From positions 17,633,464 to 17,697,463 of the forward strand of contig OZ020490.1 in assembly GCA_963971405.1 (NCBI GenBank): DNA of 64,000 bases, in the 5' to 3' direction. Source of the DNA: Psococerastis gibbosa (lineage: Eukaryota; Arthropoda; Insecta; Psocodea; Psocidae). Made by a program: the position numbers and the translations under genes. Positions 24,355 to 36,411 of the stretch are shown in pieces. Position 1 is the stretch's first letter, and each line of letters opens with the position of its first letter. The notes under the pieces were generated by a model. The model saw only the letters and a list, made by a program, of their open reading frames with translations, was not told the DNA's origin and ran no database searches.

Positions 24355-24465
24355 AGTAACAGGTCTATATCTCCATAAGAGTCTGGTCTAATATTATATC
24401 CGGACCGAAGGGTCATATATAGCTCGAGCAGAGTCTGGTGTACGGTTTTACCCGAAGAGTATATA

Positions 24466-24770
24466 TATTGAACCAAAAGAAGAACTGGTGGCGGGCCGCA
24501 ATCTTCCATACCTAATCTGGCGCATCCTCAACCGACTAAGAACTGGTGCTGCTCTCTGCAAAACCACCACTGCCAGATTGGGCTTTATCGCTGAAAACGA
24601 CACGGCATGCGAATGCGGAGAGACCCAAGACGCGGCACACATGCTGGTGTGCTGACTGCTGCCTTCACCTTGCACAGCTGCTGACCTAGCAGAAGCTAAC
24701 CAAATCCAGGCCGCTACCTACAGGACAACCCATAAAACGTGTTCCGCCTGGACGCGTTAAGTAAGTAAGT
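24466..24770 (+). mobile_element. 5'-truncated LINE C-terminal fragment with 16-bp target-site duplication
   Basis: Encodes a non-LTR ORF2 tail: LNRLRTGAALCKTTTARLGF, then a Cys/His segment CECGETQDAAHMLVC, a stop, and ADLAEANQIQAATYRTTHKT. The 3' end is (GTAA)n. It is flanked by acccgaagagtatata (24450-24465 and 24771-24786). Confidence 0.85.
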
Positions 24771-25336
24771 ACCCGAAGAGTATATAAGGCAATATGGACA
24801 CTTCATTAGGAGGTTTAGATCTCAAGAAGAGTCTGGTGCACTATTCCATCCGGGGCGAAGGGTACAATTCGGTATGGACACTCCAGCATACCTATACCGA
24901 TAGCTCGAGAAGGGTCAGATGTCCGATTTTATCAGGAGTGTACAATGAACACTCCACCGGACGAATCTCTCGAGCAGAATCTGGAACGATTTTATCTGAA
25001 GGGTACAATGGAAAAGTTGAAAAACCAGTTCTAGAAATTGTAAATGTGCAAAAGAATTATTTATCTTGATTGGTCAATGTATGTAATGCCTCCAACCAGG
25101 AGGTTTAATAAACAAATGTATTGTTCTTCTACATTATACCATCAAGTAATCAACAAGAAAGTATGAAGTAAAATTGTCAAAATATCGTCAAAATCAGGTA
25201 GCTGTGTCATTGTCTTCGTTCCTCAATGACTGTGCAAAAAGCTTTCACTAAGAGATGGTATTTAAGAATGATTTGATATTCGAACACTTTTTCAGCCTAC
25301 GCACCCGCACCCATACCTATTGTACCAAGGTAGCGG

Positions 25337-25515
25337 CATGGACGGATACAGGGGGGGGGGGCGGAGCAGGGGGTAGCTACCCCCAAATTTAGTAAATCTA
25401 TTGTAAGTTAATTTATTATTACGCTCTGATTTAATCGACACTACATATGTTTTTCCTATTTTGACACACAACCACCACCCCCCACCCACCCAATAATGGG
25501 CTGGATCCGTCCCTG
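25337..25515. mobile_element. hAT-like MITE, GGACGGATCC family
   Basis: Ends CATGGACGGATAC / GGATCCGTCCCTG, perfect 8-bp duplication ggtagcgg (25329-25336 and 25516-25523). Same family as 7925-8135. Confidence 0.9.
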
Positions 25516-25523
25516 GGTAGCGG

Positions 25524-26945
25524 TGGTACAGTGGCCGAGTGTTAGTCAATTCGAACACCTAAGGTAGATTAATTGCATTAAGAAAATAGTAAAATATATT
25601 ATGTATCAACATTCTGCTTGTTTGTAAACATTTTTCTGCATATTTCTTTTGTAAACGTCAAGCCATCAGTACTTCCTAATAGGAAGAATTCTTTAAACTA
25701 TTTTAGTCTAAATAAGCTGGGACCAAAATATGAACTGAGTTATGGGTACAAGCAAGGAAGACGTGGACAATGTTGTACCGATATGAAACAGAATCCGACA
25801 TTATCGAGTAAGTCCGAATTTGAACCATATTAATCAACTTACTGTTCACTGCGTACTGTAGCTTTACAATATATAGTTGCTATAATGCTATAGCTCTGTA
25901 TGTTCCCTAATCTCGTGTAGGCCTACAGCATTTCAGAAAACCTGATGTTATCAAAATAAACATTATAGATAAACAGACTTTGTGTAAAAGGACATTCATT
26001 AGAAAGTCCCAGATCTGGGTTAATGTTCAGCTACTACTTCGCTAGTCGGGCCAAACCTACTTACTGTGTATTTCTCATGCCGAAACAACTTCAAATGCAA
26101 ATCCCGCCTTTCATTCAGATAGGCCCATTTCGTCTAAACCATTTTATGTCAGCGACTCAAATCAGTAGCTGAACCGCTATACTCCTAACAATTAGCCCGA
26201 ATATAATGCCTAGGACCTGTCACAATTGGTCCCATTTTTACACCGACGGAAGCAGAGGCGGTCCCAGACCCCATAAAAGGGGGAGACACTTGTCAGTAGC
26301 GTAACGATAGGTTTTCGAAGGGGGCGGTGTATAATTTGGTGCCCCTCCACTCTTTCTCATAAAAGTGTATAAAATGGGGGAAGCCGTTCTCATGGAAGTA
26401 CGCAGCTTTTACATTAATGACCTTAGTATTCTTTGTGCATGAGCCAGACGGTTCGGAGGATATGATGGGGTCCTCCCTTGGCTCGGCTTCATATAGGCTA
26501 CACACGCCACACGCATGGTCATCTGATGGCAGGTACCCCTTATTGTACGCCTTGTGCTAAGCACCTTCTTATATGATGCAGTCTTCCCTCCCCATATCGC
26601 CGGTGGCCACCCCAGGCGACAGTGGGTGACCAGGCACAAAAGTCCAATAGACGGATGTCCTGTCATTCCTGTATATACACAAAAAGGAATATCCCAACTC
26701 TACTGCTTTAGACGGTCCCAGGGCAACTCTTCCACTTAAATCCATTGAATTCATTTAATTAATGTAGCCCCATCTTCTTATCATGTACCGCGGCTTGTTC
26801 TAATATTATATCAGATCTAGGGACCCTGGCCGAGATTTTTTATTAATATTTGCATCAAAAAACAAAATTTTTAAATTGTTCTACATCCTTCATTTCTTTT
26901 CCCATCCTTCTATTCATTCCGATCTTCTCACATGAGAGAAAATTG
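25524..26945. other. Intergenic, no gene seen
   Basis: No exon recognised. A sequence resembling MITE ends (CAGAGGCGGTCCCAGACCCC at about 26250) has no visible partner. Confidence 0.45.
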
Positions 26946-27093
26946 TTAGGCGGGGTTTCCACATACGTCAATGGTCAATGGTAAATGTGATATTGACGTT
27001 TTAGCAGACATTAAAGACATACTAAAAATGTCTGCTACCACGTCAAAACCATATTTACCATTGACCATTGACGTATGTGGAAACCCCGCCTAA
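26946..27093. mobile_element. Near-perfect palindromic MITE, TTAGGCGGGGTTTCCAC family
   Basis: 148 bp, arms TTAGGCGGGGTTTCCACATA / TATGTGGAAACCCCGCCTAA pair almost end to end (ACGTCAATGGTCAATGGTAA on the left with its complement on the right), with a short AGACATTAAAGACATACTAA-type loop. Near-identical relative at 60830-60970. Confidence 0.85.
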
Positions 27094-27399
27094 AACTCGA
27101 CTACTATGGAAATTACCTAGGGTTGAATTTCCTACGGCTTCTTATGAGGGATTATCTAGCTTACGTCTTATTGATCTTAGTGTTAATGAATTTTTTCAGC
27201 CATTATTGAACCATTTTAATACCTAGTAGGCAGTATGGCTATGCTTTTAGTAAGCCTTTACATTAAAACTATCGTTGCTGTTATTAAGATACATATGACA
27301 TCCAAATCGAAATCGGAGATACGGCAGGAAGAACTGAGAAGTTCTTTACTAATCAACTGGAATAATATAAATAATAATATAAATAAGGACCTTTTGTTC

Positions 27400-27592
27400 T
27401 ATTACTAAGCCAACCTAGCGGAGTTAGGGCTATAAAGCCCTCTCTTACACTCAACTAAGAAGGCCCGGGACCGCCTGCTTTACATGCTCTCCGAAGCATG
27501 GCCAGAAAATGTAGGAAGTGTAGGACTCGAACCAGCAACCTTTCGGGTAGAAGTCAGAGTCTGTACCACTACTCTACATGTCTTGACGTAGT
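27400..27592 (-). repeat. tRNA-derived SINE
   Basis: Complement shows the head with GGTTCGAGTCCTACACTTCC, body TTTCTGGCCATGCTTCGGAG, GCAGGCGGTCCCGGGCCTTC, TTTATAGCCCTAACTCCGCT and tail GTAATAGAACAAAAGGTCCT followed by TTATTTATATT. Confidence 0.85.
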
Positions 27593-27623
27593 ATCACAAG
27601 CTATAAGTTTGCTGGAAATGGTC

Positions 27624-27696
27624 TGTAGGCGCTTATTCCACCTACGTCAATAGTCAATACCACATTTACTATTGACGTAGGTGGAAAAATGCCTTA
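27624..27696. mobile_element. Short palindromic MITE of the same terminal type
   Basis: TAGGCGCTTATTCCACCTAC and TAGGTGGAAAAATGCCTTA arms; the interior CAATAGTCAATACCACATTT ACTATTG pairs. A deletion-sized relative of 26946-27093. Confidence 0.65.
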
Positions 27697-27829
27697 TTGC
27701 CCTAAAATGGGAAGCAGACCGAATAGTTTGCGGTCGGCCGTCTTTTTCATAAGATGGATTAAGGCAGGTTCAGGGCGTTCAGGAAGGTTTTGTAATCCAA
27801 CGAAATCCTTACCAGCTAGAACTCCAGGA

Positions 27830-28090
27830 CAGTGGCGGACTGGGCCAGCGGGTAGACGGGCATTTGCCCGGTGGGCCGGACCAAAGTAGTTGCTTGGGGC
27901 CGGACGTCAAAGAAAAAAAAACGTAACATATTTCAAAATAACATAAATAAAATTGGTGTTAATAACAAGCATTACAACAGCATTTTGAATTTCAAATGTA
28001 CCTTAGCACGCGTCCGCCGTTCGGACCTGAGGAAGGGGCCGCAGTATCCAAAAATGCTAGGGCCGATTTCCAGTCCCAGTCCTCCACTTG
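27830..28090. mobile_element. hAT-like MITE, CAGTGGCGGACTGG family
   Basis: Left end CAGTGGCGGACTGGGCC and right end CCCAGTCCTCCACTTG are imperfect inverted repeats typical of hAT MITEs. The flanks do not show a clear 8-bp duplication, so the boundaries are less sure. Confidence 0.55.
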
Positions 28091-28139
28091 ATTCCGCGGG
28101 AACACCGCAATCAGGACAAAAAAGCACCTGAATAAATAA

Positions 28140-28345
28140 ATACATAAATAAGGACTTATTGCTCTATTACTAAACCAACCTAGTGGAGTTAGGGCTATAA
28201 AGCCCTCTCTTACACTCAACTAGGAAGGCCCGGGACCACCTGCCCTCCGAAGCATGGCCAGAAAATGTAGGGAGTGTAGGACTTGAACCAACAACCTTTC
28301 GGGTGAAAGTCAGAGTCCGTACCATTACTCTACAATAAATTTTTT
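28140..28345 (-). repeat. tRNA-derived SINE
   Basis: Same structure as the copy at 27400-27592, with B-box-region GGTTCAAGTCCTACACTCCC and the AGGGCTTTATAGCCCTAACT body. The tail side shows TTATTTATGTATTTATTTA. Confidence 0.85.
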
Positions 28346-28650
28346 TTAATGCCTCTTCTATCGAAGATTGGCGATAATCATGGCAATCGTAGTCATGATG
28401 ACTATACTTGGGAATTTTAATGCAGTGGAGATTTCTGCTTCTGTCCATAACATCGTTTAAAACTGCCCCCCTCCCCCCCCGCCACTCGGCGATCCAAATG
28501 GGGGAACGCCCAAACAAGTATTAAACAGTGATGTCATGATGATTGTACTAGGGAATTGTAATGCAGTGGTTTCCCGTATAGCCTTCTGCATCCTTCTGCC
28601 GTTGGCTCTTCAATGTGCTCCTCCGCTTCCAACACTTAGACAAAAACGTG
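28346..28650 (+). repeat. Dispersed repeat (CCTCTTCTATCGAAGATTGG family)
   Basis: Landmarks TGCCTCTTCTATCGAAGATT, GTCATGATGACTA, GGGAATT-TAATGCAGTGG recur at 38341-38442, 40636-40850 and 41855-41890. The copy at 40620 is preceded by (TTC)n. Class unknown. Confidence 0.6.
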
Positions 28651-28929
28651 CCCTGCACAGAAAAGACTGTGTTTGTCGCTTATCCCGGCTCAAACTCGGT
28701 CCCCTATCTGTTTAGTCACCATTACGCGTTTCCATCTTCACCACGAGGAGGTACAGATTGGAGATTTTTGCGTCTTCGCCTCTGAGACCATAAGTCCATA
28801 AGGAGTTACTCACAAGCTCAGCTACTCATAGCTTCAGCTTTTAGGGTTGCTCACGCACATTTAGGTACACCAATTTCAATTGAACCACAGTAGGTGCAAA
28901 AATATGACTGTATGAGTACTTACTTTTAC

Positions 28930-29300
28930 CGCGCCTTATCCTCATGGTGGGTCGGCGGCACGACAGCAGCGTTTCCACACAGTCCTGTCCTGGACGTCCT
29001 CGGTGGAGAGCCCCAAACTTCTCATATCTCCGGCGTTCTTTCTTCCCAGTGTAACTTTCGGCCTCCCTGGTGGTCTTCTTACTTGCATCTCCCGGTTTGT
29101 TACTCTTTTGACTAGGTGGTTTTCATCTCTACGTATAGTACGTGCTCCCACCAGTTCAGCCTCTTTTCTCTGAGTTTCTCCAGTACGTCCCGGTTTCTCA
29201 TCTCTTTGCCTATGTCTTGGTTTCTACGTTGGTCGCTCAGCGTCACGCCACACGATCTACTCAGCATTCTCGTATGAGTATATACGTTAATCTGTTCGGT
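28930..29300 (-). mobile_element. LINE ORF2 C-terminal fragment
   Basis: Minus strand encodes SCGVTLSDQRRNQDIGKEMR and LREKRLNWWEHVL, then with a frame change RRDENHLVKRVTNREM, RRPPGRPKVTLG and DMRSLGLSTEDVQDRTVWKR, the familiar end of an ORF2 after the RT domain. It lies just upstream of FAR and is not part of it. Confidence 0.8.
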
Positions 29301-29764
29301 GAGAAGTTCATGGCCGCAGTTACGTGCATTAACAGGCTGCATAATCTATCGTATTTGTTAAATATATTCCACTTCTGTGCTATTGTTATTATTTTTTAAT
29401 GTTAAGTAATCTGGGGCTCGTTGACCTACGTATCACTGGTCGCTCCGTTTCAATTTAGGTTTAGGTCACTTCTAAAGCGACCTTGCTGAACCAGCAAGCC
29501 AATTACAGGTCATATTTAATGCAGTAGGTACTCAAAGTAAGTATCGTATTGTAGTGAACTTGAATGTGTGTTCATCAATAATAATAATAATAAAAATAAT
29601 GAAAAATCAAAATTGTACGTCAGTTTTTAGGCATTTTATTTAATTATTATTTTTGTTGTTGTTTTTCCATTGTTCAATTATTGGAAAAATATTATTTCCT
29701 GAAAATGTCACTGTTCGCCAACCATATGCATTGTTTTTATTCTATTTTATTCCGTTTGTTTCAG

Positions 29765-29792
29765 ATAAACCCTGAATTGTCTCCCCTTAGCA
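29765..29792 (+). other. FAR: FAR 5' untranslated part of first coding exon
   Basis: A good acceptor tccgtttgtttcag ends at 29764. An in-frame TAA at 29766-29768 precedes the ATG at 29793 (context AGCAATGG), which fixes the start and implies a further non-coding 5' exon upstream that could not be located. Confidence 0.65.
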
Positions 29793-29987
29793 ATGGACTA
29801 CATCCCAGTGGCTCAGTTCTACCAGGACCGGTCCGTCTTCGTCACAGGCGGTACCGGGTTCATGGGGAAGGTACTGGTGGAGAAGCTGCTGCGCTCCTGC
29901 CAAGGCATCAGGCATATCTACCTCCTTATGCGGCCGAAACGCGGACGGGACATATCGGCGCGTTTGACAGAAATTACCAATTCACCG
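29793..29987 (+). CDS. FAR: FAR coding exon 1
   Basis: 65 codons, ends phase 0 at NSP before donor CCG|gtgagt. Carries the NADPH-binding [18 protein letters not shown] and the [10 protein letters not shown] strand that follows it. Confidence 0.95.
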
Positions 29988-32900
29988 GTGAGTTTGAAAT
30001 GTTCTTGGGGCTTGCCCTCTTTTTTTAAATAAATTAATAGTGTACCTTTTAGGCCGTAGCCCGAGGGGGTTCTAGGGGGTCCGGACCCCTCCCGTATATC
30101 GCCTTTTCTGAGTCAAAGGGAAGTAACTCAAGATTTTTAGTTTCGAGTAAATTTCAAAAACAGTTTTGGCGTTTTTTTTTCTTTTTGATTTTTTTCAAAT
30201 AAAATGAATGAAGGAGCTCGCGTTGCTTCCGTTTGGAGCAGGCTGCTGTAGCCATATAAATCGGGCCGTAGAGAAGGAAGTGAAGTTACTTCTATACCAA
30301 GTAGCGTAACATGTGGGGATTTTGTTGCTCAGAAAGAGGATTAACTTATTTAATTTGAATCCAGATTTTTTTTCTCTGATTTACTTCTGTTTCATTCAAC
30401 GGAGAATTTTTTTCTGCTTTTTTTGATACCAAACACTCATTTTTTGATTTTTTTGAGTTAGTTCCCTTTGACTCGGAAAAGGCGATATTTGCAGTGCATA
30501 CTAGACAGAATGGAGTTTTAAATATATTGAGGTTACATACCTCACCTCTGGTGACGTTCTTTCTTTCTTTATCCAACGCCCGAACGTGGTAGTTCAACCA
30601 TTCGTCACCGAGCTCCCCAATAGCGGTTCACCAAGTCATCGTTCGGGTAGGTGAGAGCCGTGAAGTCCCTCAGGTGGTCTTCGTCCATTCTTCCACCGTG
30701 ACATAGTGGACATGTGTCATCGGCGGCAAGGCCAATGCGGTGTAGGTGGGCTTGAAGGTAGTCATGGCCGGTATTGAGGCGGAATCTAGCAACAGCTTCA
30801 GGTCTCTCAAGGTTCCTACAGATGGGTCCCACTGTAGCAAGATTCTCCTCTGGTGACGTCAGATGGACACCTCCCGAAAACAAATTCTGGCTACGGCCTG
30901 GTGTACCAACAAATCAATCAATGGACCTGAATAACCTCTTCAGTCGCCTCTGTAGGTAATACTTCTGTTGAGTTAAGGGTGTCTGCGGGTGCAGGGGTAT
31001 AGTATACAATATGTACAGACTACAGATAATATTTAGATGGGTACACCAGGAAATCCAAGGCATTGGGATTGGGAAAGGTTCAATGGACCGCTATAAGTTG
31101 GTTTGAGTCCTACACTTCCTACATTTTCTGACCATGCTTCGGAGGGCATGTAAAGCAGGCGGTACCGGGCCTTCCTAGTTGAGTGTAAGAGAGGGCTTTA
31201 TAGCCCTAACTCCGCTAGGTTGGCTTAGTAATAGGACAAAAAGTCCTTATTTTATTTATAAGTAAGCCTAGACGTCCCCCTGACTCGTATTTGCACGTGG
31301 TTAAGTCATGCTTTCGCCTGTTTCATTGCGTCAATGGTAAGCTTGACTCAACTTGTCCATTATCGCTTGTACCTGGTGTAGGTTGCCATCAAGAACTTAT
31401 ACCAGTTTGCCAATGGCCAAAAATGCAGACAGATACAGTGCAAATAATGTCTGAAATCCATGGGGTCGTTGGCATTGGACAAGGGACCTATGGGCAGGCC
31501 TAGTTCCATAAAAACGTACTACTTCAAAAAATTACAGTTACAATTGTTACAAAAGCCTAATTCCATAAAATCCTCTTCAAATAATAATGTAATGTAAATA
31601 GGGAGTAGAACCAGGAATTAAATGAGGGAATAACACCGAGGTTGGGGTTTAATTCTCACCTACTGAAAAAAGTTTTGAAAAGAAATGGTGCCAAAAGTCG
31701 GATTTTAAGCCTTTCAAGGTATACATTTCGTACTATTGTACTATACTTCGGTCAAGGTAACATTTTTTTTTAAATTCTACTCTCACAACTTTTTTTATAA
31801 CCATTGGCCCAGTTTGAATTACAAATCACGAAATAATCAGCCTGGAGGCTGGAATAGGACTCCACATGGGATTTTCCCCATTTCGTTCTTATTTTCCCCT
31901 TTTCCCCAACTTCTGCTCCAATAAGGGAGGGGGGGGGGTCCCTCTCATCACCCCCCCCCCCCTTTGGCCTCGCCTCGCCAGTGCTCCAGTTGATGTGTGT
32001 AATGGGTAAAGGGATGAAAGTGAATGTGACGTTAATAAATGGTTGGGTAAAATGTAAACATGTCTCGCGGTCACAGGGCGTGGCTATACTATATACACTC
32101 TTTATTATCAAATTGCTACACACAGGCCCTTATTGTCCCCCCCCCCCTTGGCTCGCACTATCAGATTCAAAATCGTCTGCTAGCCTTGAGCTCTCCAACA
32201 GGTGTTTTTCCTGTGGCTGGGTATTACATATTATTAAAATTATTATTATTATTATTAGAGAGTTGAGCCGACATATTATGTCTGGGGACCCTTTGAACAG
32301 CATAATTATTGGGATCACATCCAAGACCTATTTCGGAGGGGGGGTCCAAATTTTTTTTAAACGTAATTTATTAATGAATTAATGGATAATTCTTCAAACC
32401 CTACAGGTTTACATACAAAAATTTATTTCGGGGGGGGGGGGGGTCCGGATCCCATGGACCATCCCCTGGGCACGGTCATGATCACATCAGTGTACCTACC
32501 ACCCCAATCATTCATATTATCGTCACCCTAAAGTCAGAAGGGCGTAACCAACATTTTTGGGGAAATTGAGTTATGATCAGATTTAGTGATCTTGTCGTAA
32601 GCTTTACCTTTACATAAAGTCAATAAAATTGTGAAAAATAAGGCGGAAATTTTCGATTAGAATGGCGTATCTGTTTGTTATTAGAAATAGCATCTTTAAA
32701 AGCAATCAAGTCGAAATGTTGTTTTGATGGTACGCCCTTCTGTCTTTAGGGTGACGTTATGGCCATTGCCAATTAATCCTCTGAAGACTTGAGCAACCTG
32801 ATTTAAAATGTTGTCAAGGTTATAATTGGTTGTAGCAACAGAAAGGAAAAATGTCAGAAGCACATGGTCAAATTTACCAACACTTTCAGCATTTCAACAA

Positions 32901-33231
32901 TTTTCATTGCGAAAAACCGTGACTAGAACGCTTAAGGACCCTTATGACTAATACTATAACAGGATAACTGTAACTGACCATGAAAGATGACTTAAGCATT
33001 GGGCGTAGGTTTCTCTTTCTCCCACTAATGACTCGCCACTGCCCCTCAACCTCACTCAGGAGGGCACTTCCGAATAAAATCTGTTAATCAGTCCGATAAC
33101 CACATTGTTACAAAATCAGGGGGCAGATCTCATAATTCTAAAGTAATAGAAATTTTTTCGGTCATTTGTTATTGATATATGATGTATTGATATGAATGTG
33201 ACATACATAATACGATAGACCATGAATGATA

Positions 33232-33268
<37 letters not shown>

Positions 33269-36200
33269 AAATAAATGGTTAATCGCATACAAACAATTTA
33301 ATGAATGTATCCGATTGACCTCTTCAGTCGCCTCTGTACGTTAGTACCCGTGATGAGTAACGACACGTCTCCGATTGCATGGCGTGTAGAGACTAGCACA
33401 AGTACAAGCATGCTACCACCTTGCCATCGAAGTCGAGATAAGGGTCATAAAAAGATCCCGGGCTAGATAGGTTAAAAATACAGTTCTTCTTCGACTTACA
33501 CCATGGTTGCTAGGCGTAAAGGAATGCGTGAAATTTAGGCCCATCTGTTATTTGATCGAGTCATATATCAAAGAAAAGGTTATTTTTCCCCAATCCAACA
33601 GTTAACAACTGAACCATGGTTGCCTAGTCTTAAAGGCTGTCCGGTCCGGTGGGTACAGGGTGTTTCAGCCGAACGGAGACAAACTTCGTAGGAGGTGTTC
33701 TTTGTTCAATTTGGACAAAAAATTTCTTCCATACGATACGTAAAAATGTGAATCACCTGTCAATTTTATTTTATCAAATTATTGCTCATTGGTTGCGTTC
33801 ATTGCGAATAAATAAGATTGAAGAAATCATTTGCTCAAGCTGTTAATTTCATTTAAGCTGTCTACTTATAAACACTAACCTATCTTTATTATTATTATTT
33901 TTTCTTTCTTGCTTCTTACTAATATTTTATTTCTGTTATTTTTATATGATTTGATTTAACAATGAAATAATTAGTGTATTTAAATATTGTTTGTACTGCA
34001 AACTGTTTAGGGGCCCATCATGGGCCTAGCCTAATGGGCCCCATATGTTTATTGTGTTACGAAGGAAATTTTTTGGAAATACCTTTACTTTAATTAATGT
34101 CGTCCGAAATACCAGCAGGTTCGACGGGTTCGGGCATCCTTTGTATACAAAATATTTGTATGTCTCTGCTTTATGTTTTTCGTGTGCTTACTCTGGGCCG
34201 AATTCCAAATAGTTGCGCCACACAGGCCTTGATTATTATAAAGCTAAAACGTAACCGTCACGACTTTCCCGCGAAAACCAGATGACACGTCCTAATCATT
34301 CTCAAGGATGTCCGAACCGTAGCGAACCGACACCTTTGGACGCATGCTTCTCGTCCTAAATCTGCCCAAATTAAATTAGATGTCACTAAAATGGCCATGG
34401 TCAAAAATGCCAGGAGCTAGGCTTTCACACGAGTTTAACTGCCGTACTTCAGGTAGTTAATCTTCTGAACTCGCAATTGAGCCGACACCTTTGGGTGTAG
34501 CCAGAGAGGTGCAAGAAGAGAGGGATTCCTTCCACTGTACCCTCAATGATAGTGTGTAGGCCTACCAGATTTCCGTGCCTTAATTAATGCACTACCCCAT
34601 TCGCTCTTCTGCTTTTTATATGAGGCAGCAGCCCTCTTTGATTTGTTACATGGCTCCTCCAGCTGATCGGAGCAACCTTCTGTAACACCACACATCAGTT
34701 TCTTATCTAGGACACCTAGGCTCTACATCCTAAAGATGCCCTATAAATATAATAGTCTCTTTAGTAACTTTGTAAAACTTGCTGTCACTCATTGTTAAAA
34801 ATGAACTTAGTAAAGTTTTACGTAATAAATTAAAAAATATACACAACCGGTTGTGTATTACGTAAAACTAAGTTAATTTTTAACAATGAGTAAATATGCC
34901 CTAATTAAATTAGATGCTATTAAAAACAGCCACTGTCAAAAATGGCATGAGCTTGGCTTGGCACACGTCACAATGAACCTATCTCGCATAAAAATCCATA
35001 CATGAGCAATGACGTCAAACCTGAATATTTAGATACAAGTAATTTCCTATAGCCTACGTATTGCATTTGATCATGTTCTCATGGGAATTATGTACCTTCT
35101 GTTAAATGGACTACCATATCGGGCACGCACCATTCAGTATTCTAAGTAATCTAATTTCTTTGGTCCCGACAGTTTACTTGTATACTGAATATTGTATTGG
35201 GCTACAGGAGCTTACGCTCATCGCCATCAACGTTGTACTGTCGGAAATTTTTTTCTAAAATATATTTGAATTTGTATGTTTTTTAATGATTTCTGGTCAA
35301 TACACAGTTATTATTATTATTATTAATATTATATGATAATATCTTGTTGCTTTCCAATTTATACGTAGTATAAGGAAAGCTTTGTGACGATCGAAATTTT
35401 CGATTCCGAGATTTCAACGGATTTACACGTTTTGGGGTCCCAGGAACCCAAAAAAGTGTTTTTTTACGAAATGTTTGTCTGACGGTCGGTCTGTCTGTTC
35501 GTCGATTTCTGGGCAAACTACTCGGTTGATTTAAGTGAAATTTGGCATGTAGGTTCACAAAAATCATACCTCGGGACCATTTTTTTTTTTTTTGGGCTAA
35601 CTCAATTTGGGGTGGTTTTATTCTCAAAAAACTACAAAAAAACTTCTAAAAAAATTATTTCTCAAAAACGGCTCCAACGATTTCTTTTAAATTCACATAT
35701 ATTCTAGTCGTTCTTAATGTTGATAAAATGCGGGGGTCGCTTACCCCTTGATAGTTTGCTTCTGGGGGTAAAAAAATAAAAATAACTTAATTTTAATGAA
35801 AAATGACTAAAAAATAATATTTCTGCGAAACTTTTCTATCGATAATTTCTACCTTCAGGCATGTTTTAGGTGTTAAGTTGAGTAACGAAACCGGACAGTT
35901 TGCTTTCCCAAAAACCTATTTGCTTTTGCGCAAAACTTTTTTTTTGTTGAAAAAATGATTGAAACTTCACGCTGAAATGCAATGCCTGCCCTGCCATTAT
36001 TACTGTGTTGTAATTTGTTTTAAATATATTGAGGCTACCTCACCTCCAGTGACGTCAGGTGGACACCACCCCCCCCCCCCCCCCCCGAGATATCCGAAAT
36101 TTAACCATAGGAAAATTATTTACCATGAAATTATTCAATTTCTCTCCCTACTAATTGATAAATTGGAAAGCATGTTCGAGTAAACTCGGACCGGTTCTTT

Positions 36201-36337
36201 TAGCAGCACTGTATCAGTCCTTTGTCCCAATCAAGCTTAAGCTTGGGGATGAGGTATGGTATCATTATTTCTATTGCATTTTGTAAATATATGCTCATTG
36301 TCGAGGGGATACTGGGCAAGGAAAAGAAAGAAAAAAG

Positions 36338-36411
<74 letters not shown>

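Larger units (their letters stand above)
23380..25030 (+). repeat. Degenerate tandem repeat (about 100-bp units) interrupted by two LINEs
   Basis: Recurrent modules in order: GAAGGGTACAATG, GGACACTCCA, AGCTCGAGCAGAGTCTGG, TGTACnATTTTATCC. They occur at about 23385-23540, 24355-24465, 24771-25020, separated by the LINE insertions at 23540 and 24466. Units are diverged and the period is uneven. Confidence 0.65.

Noticed and set aside
26245-26350. MITE starting CAGAGGCGGTCCC or CAGTAGCGTAACG
   Set aside because: No matching inverted end or target-site duplication was found to the right.
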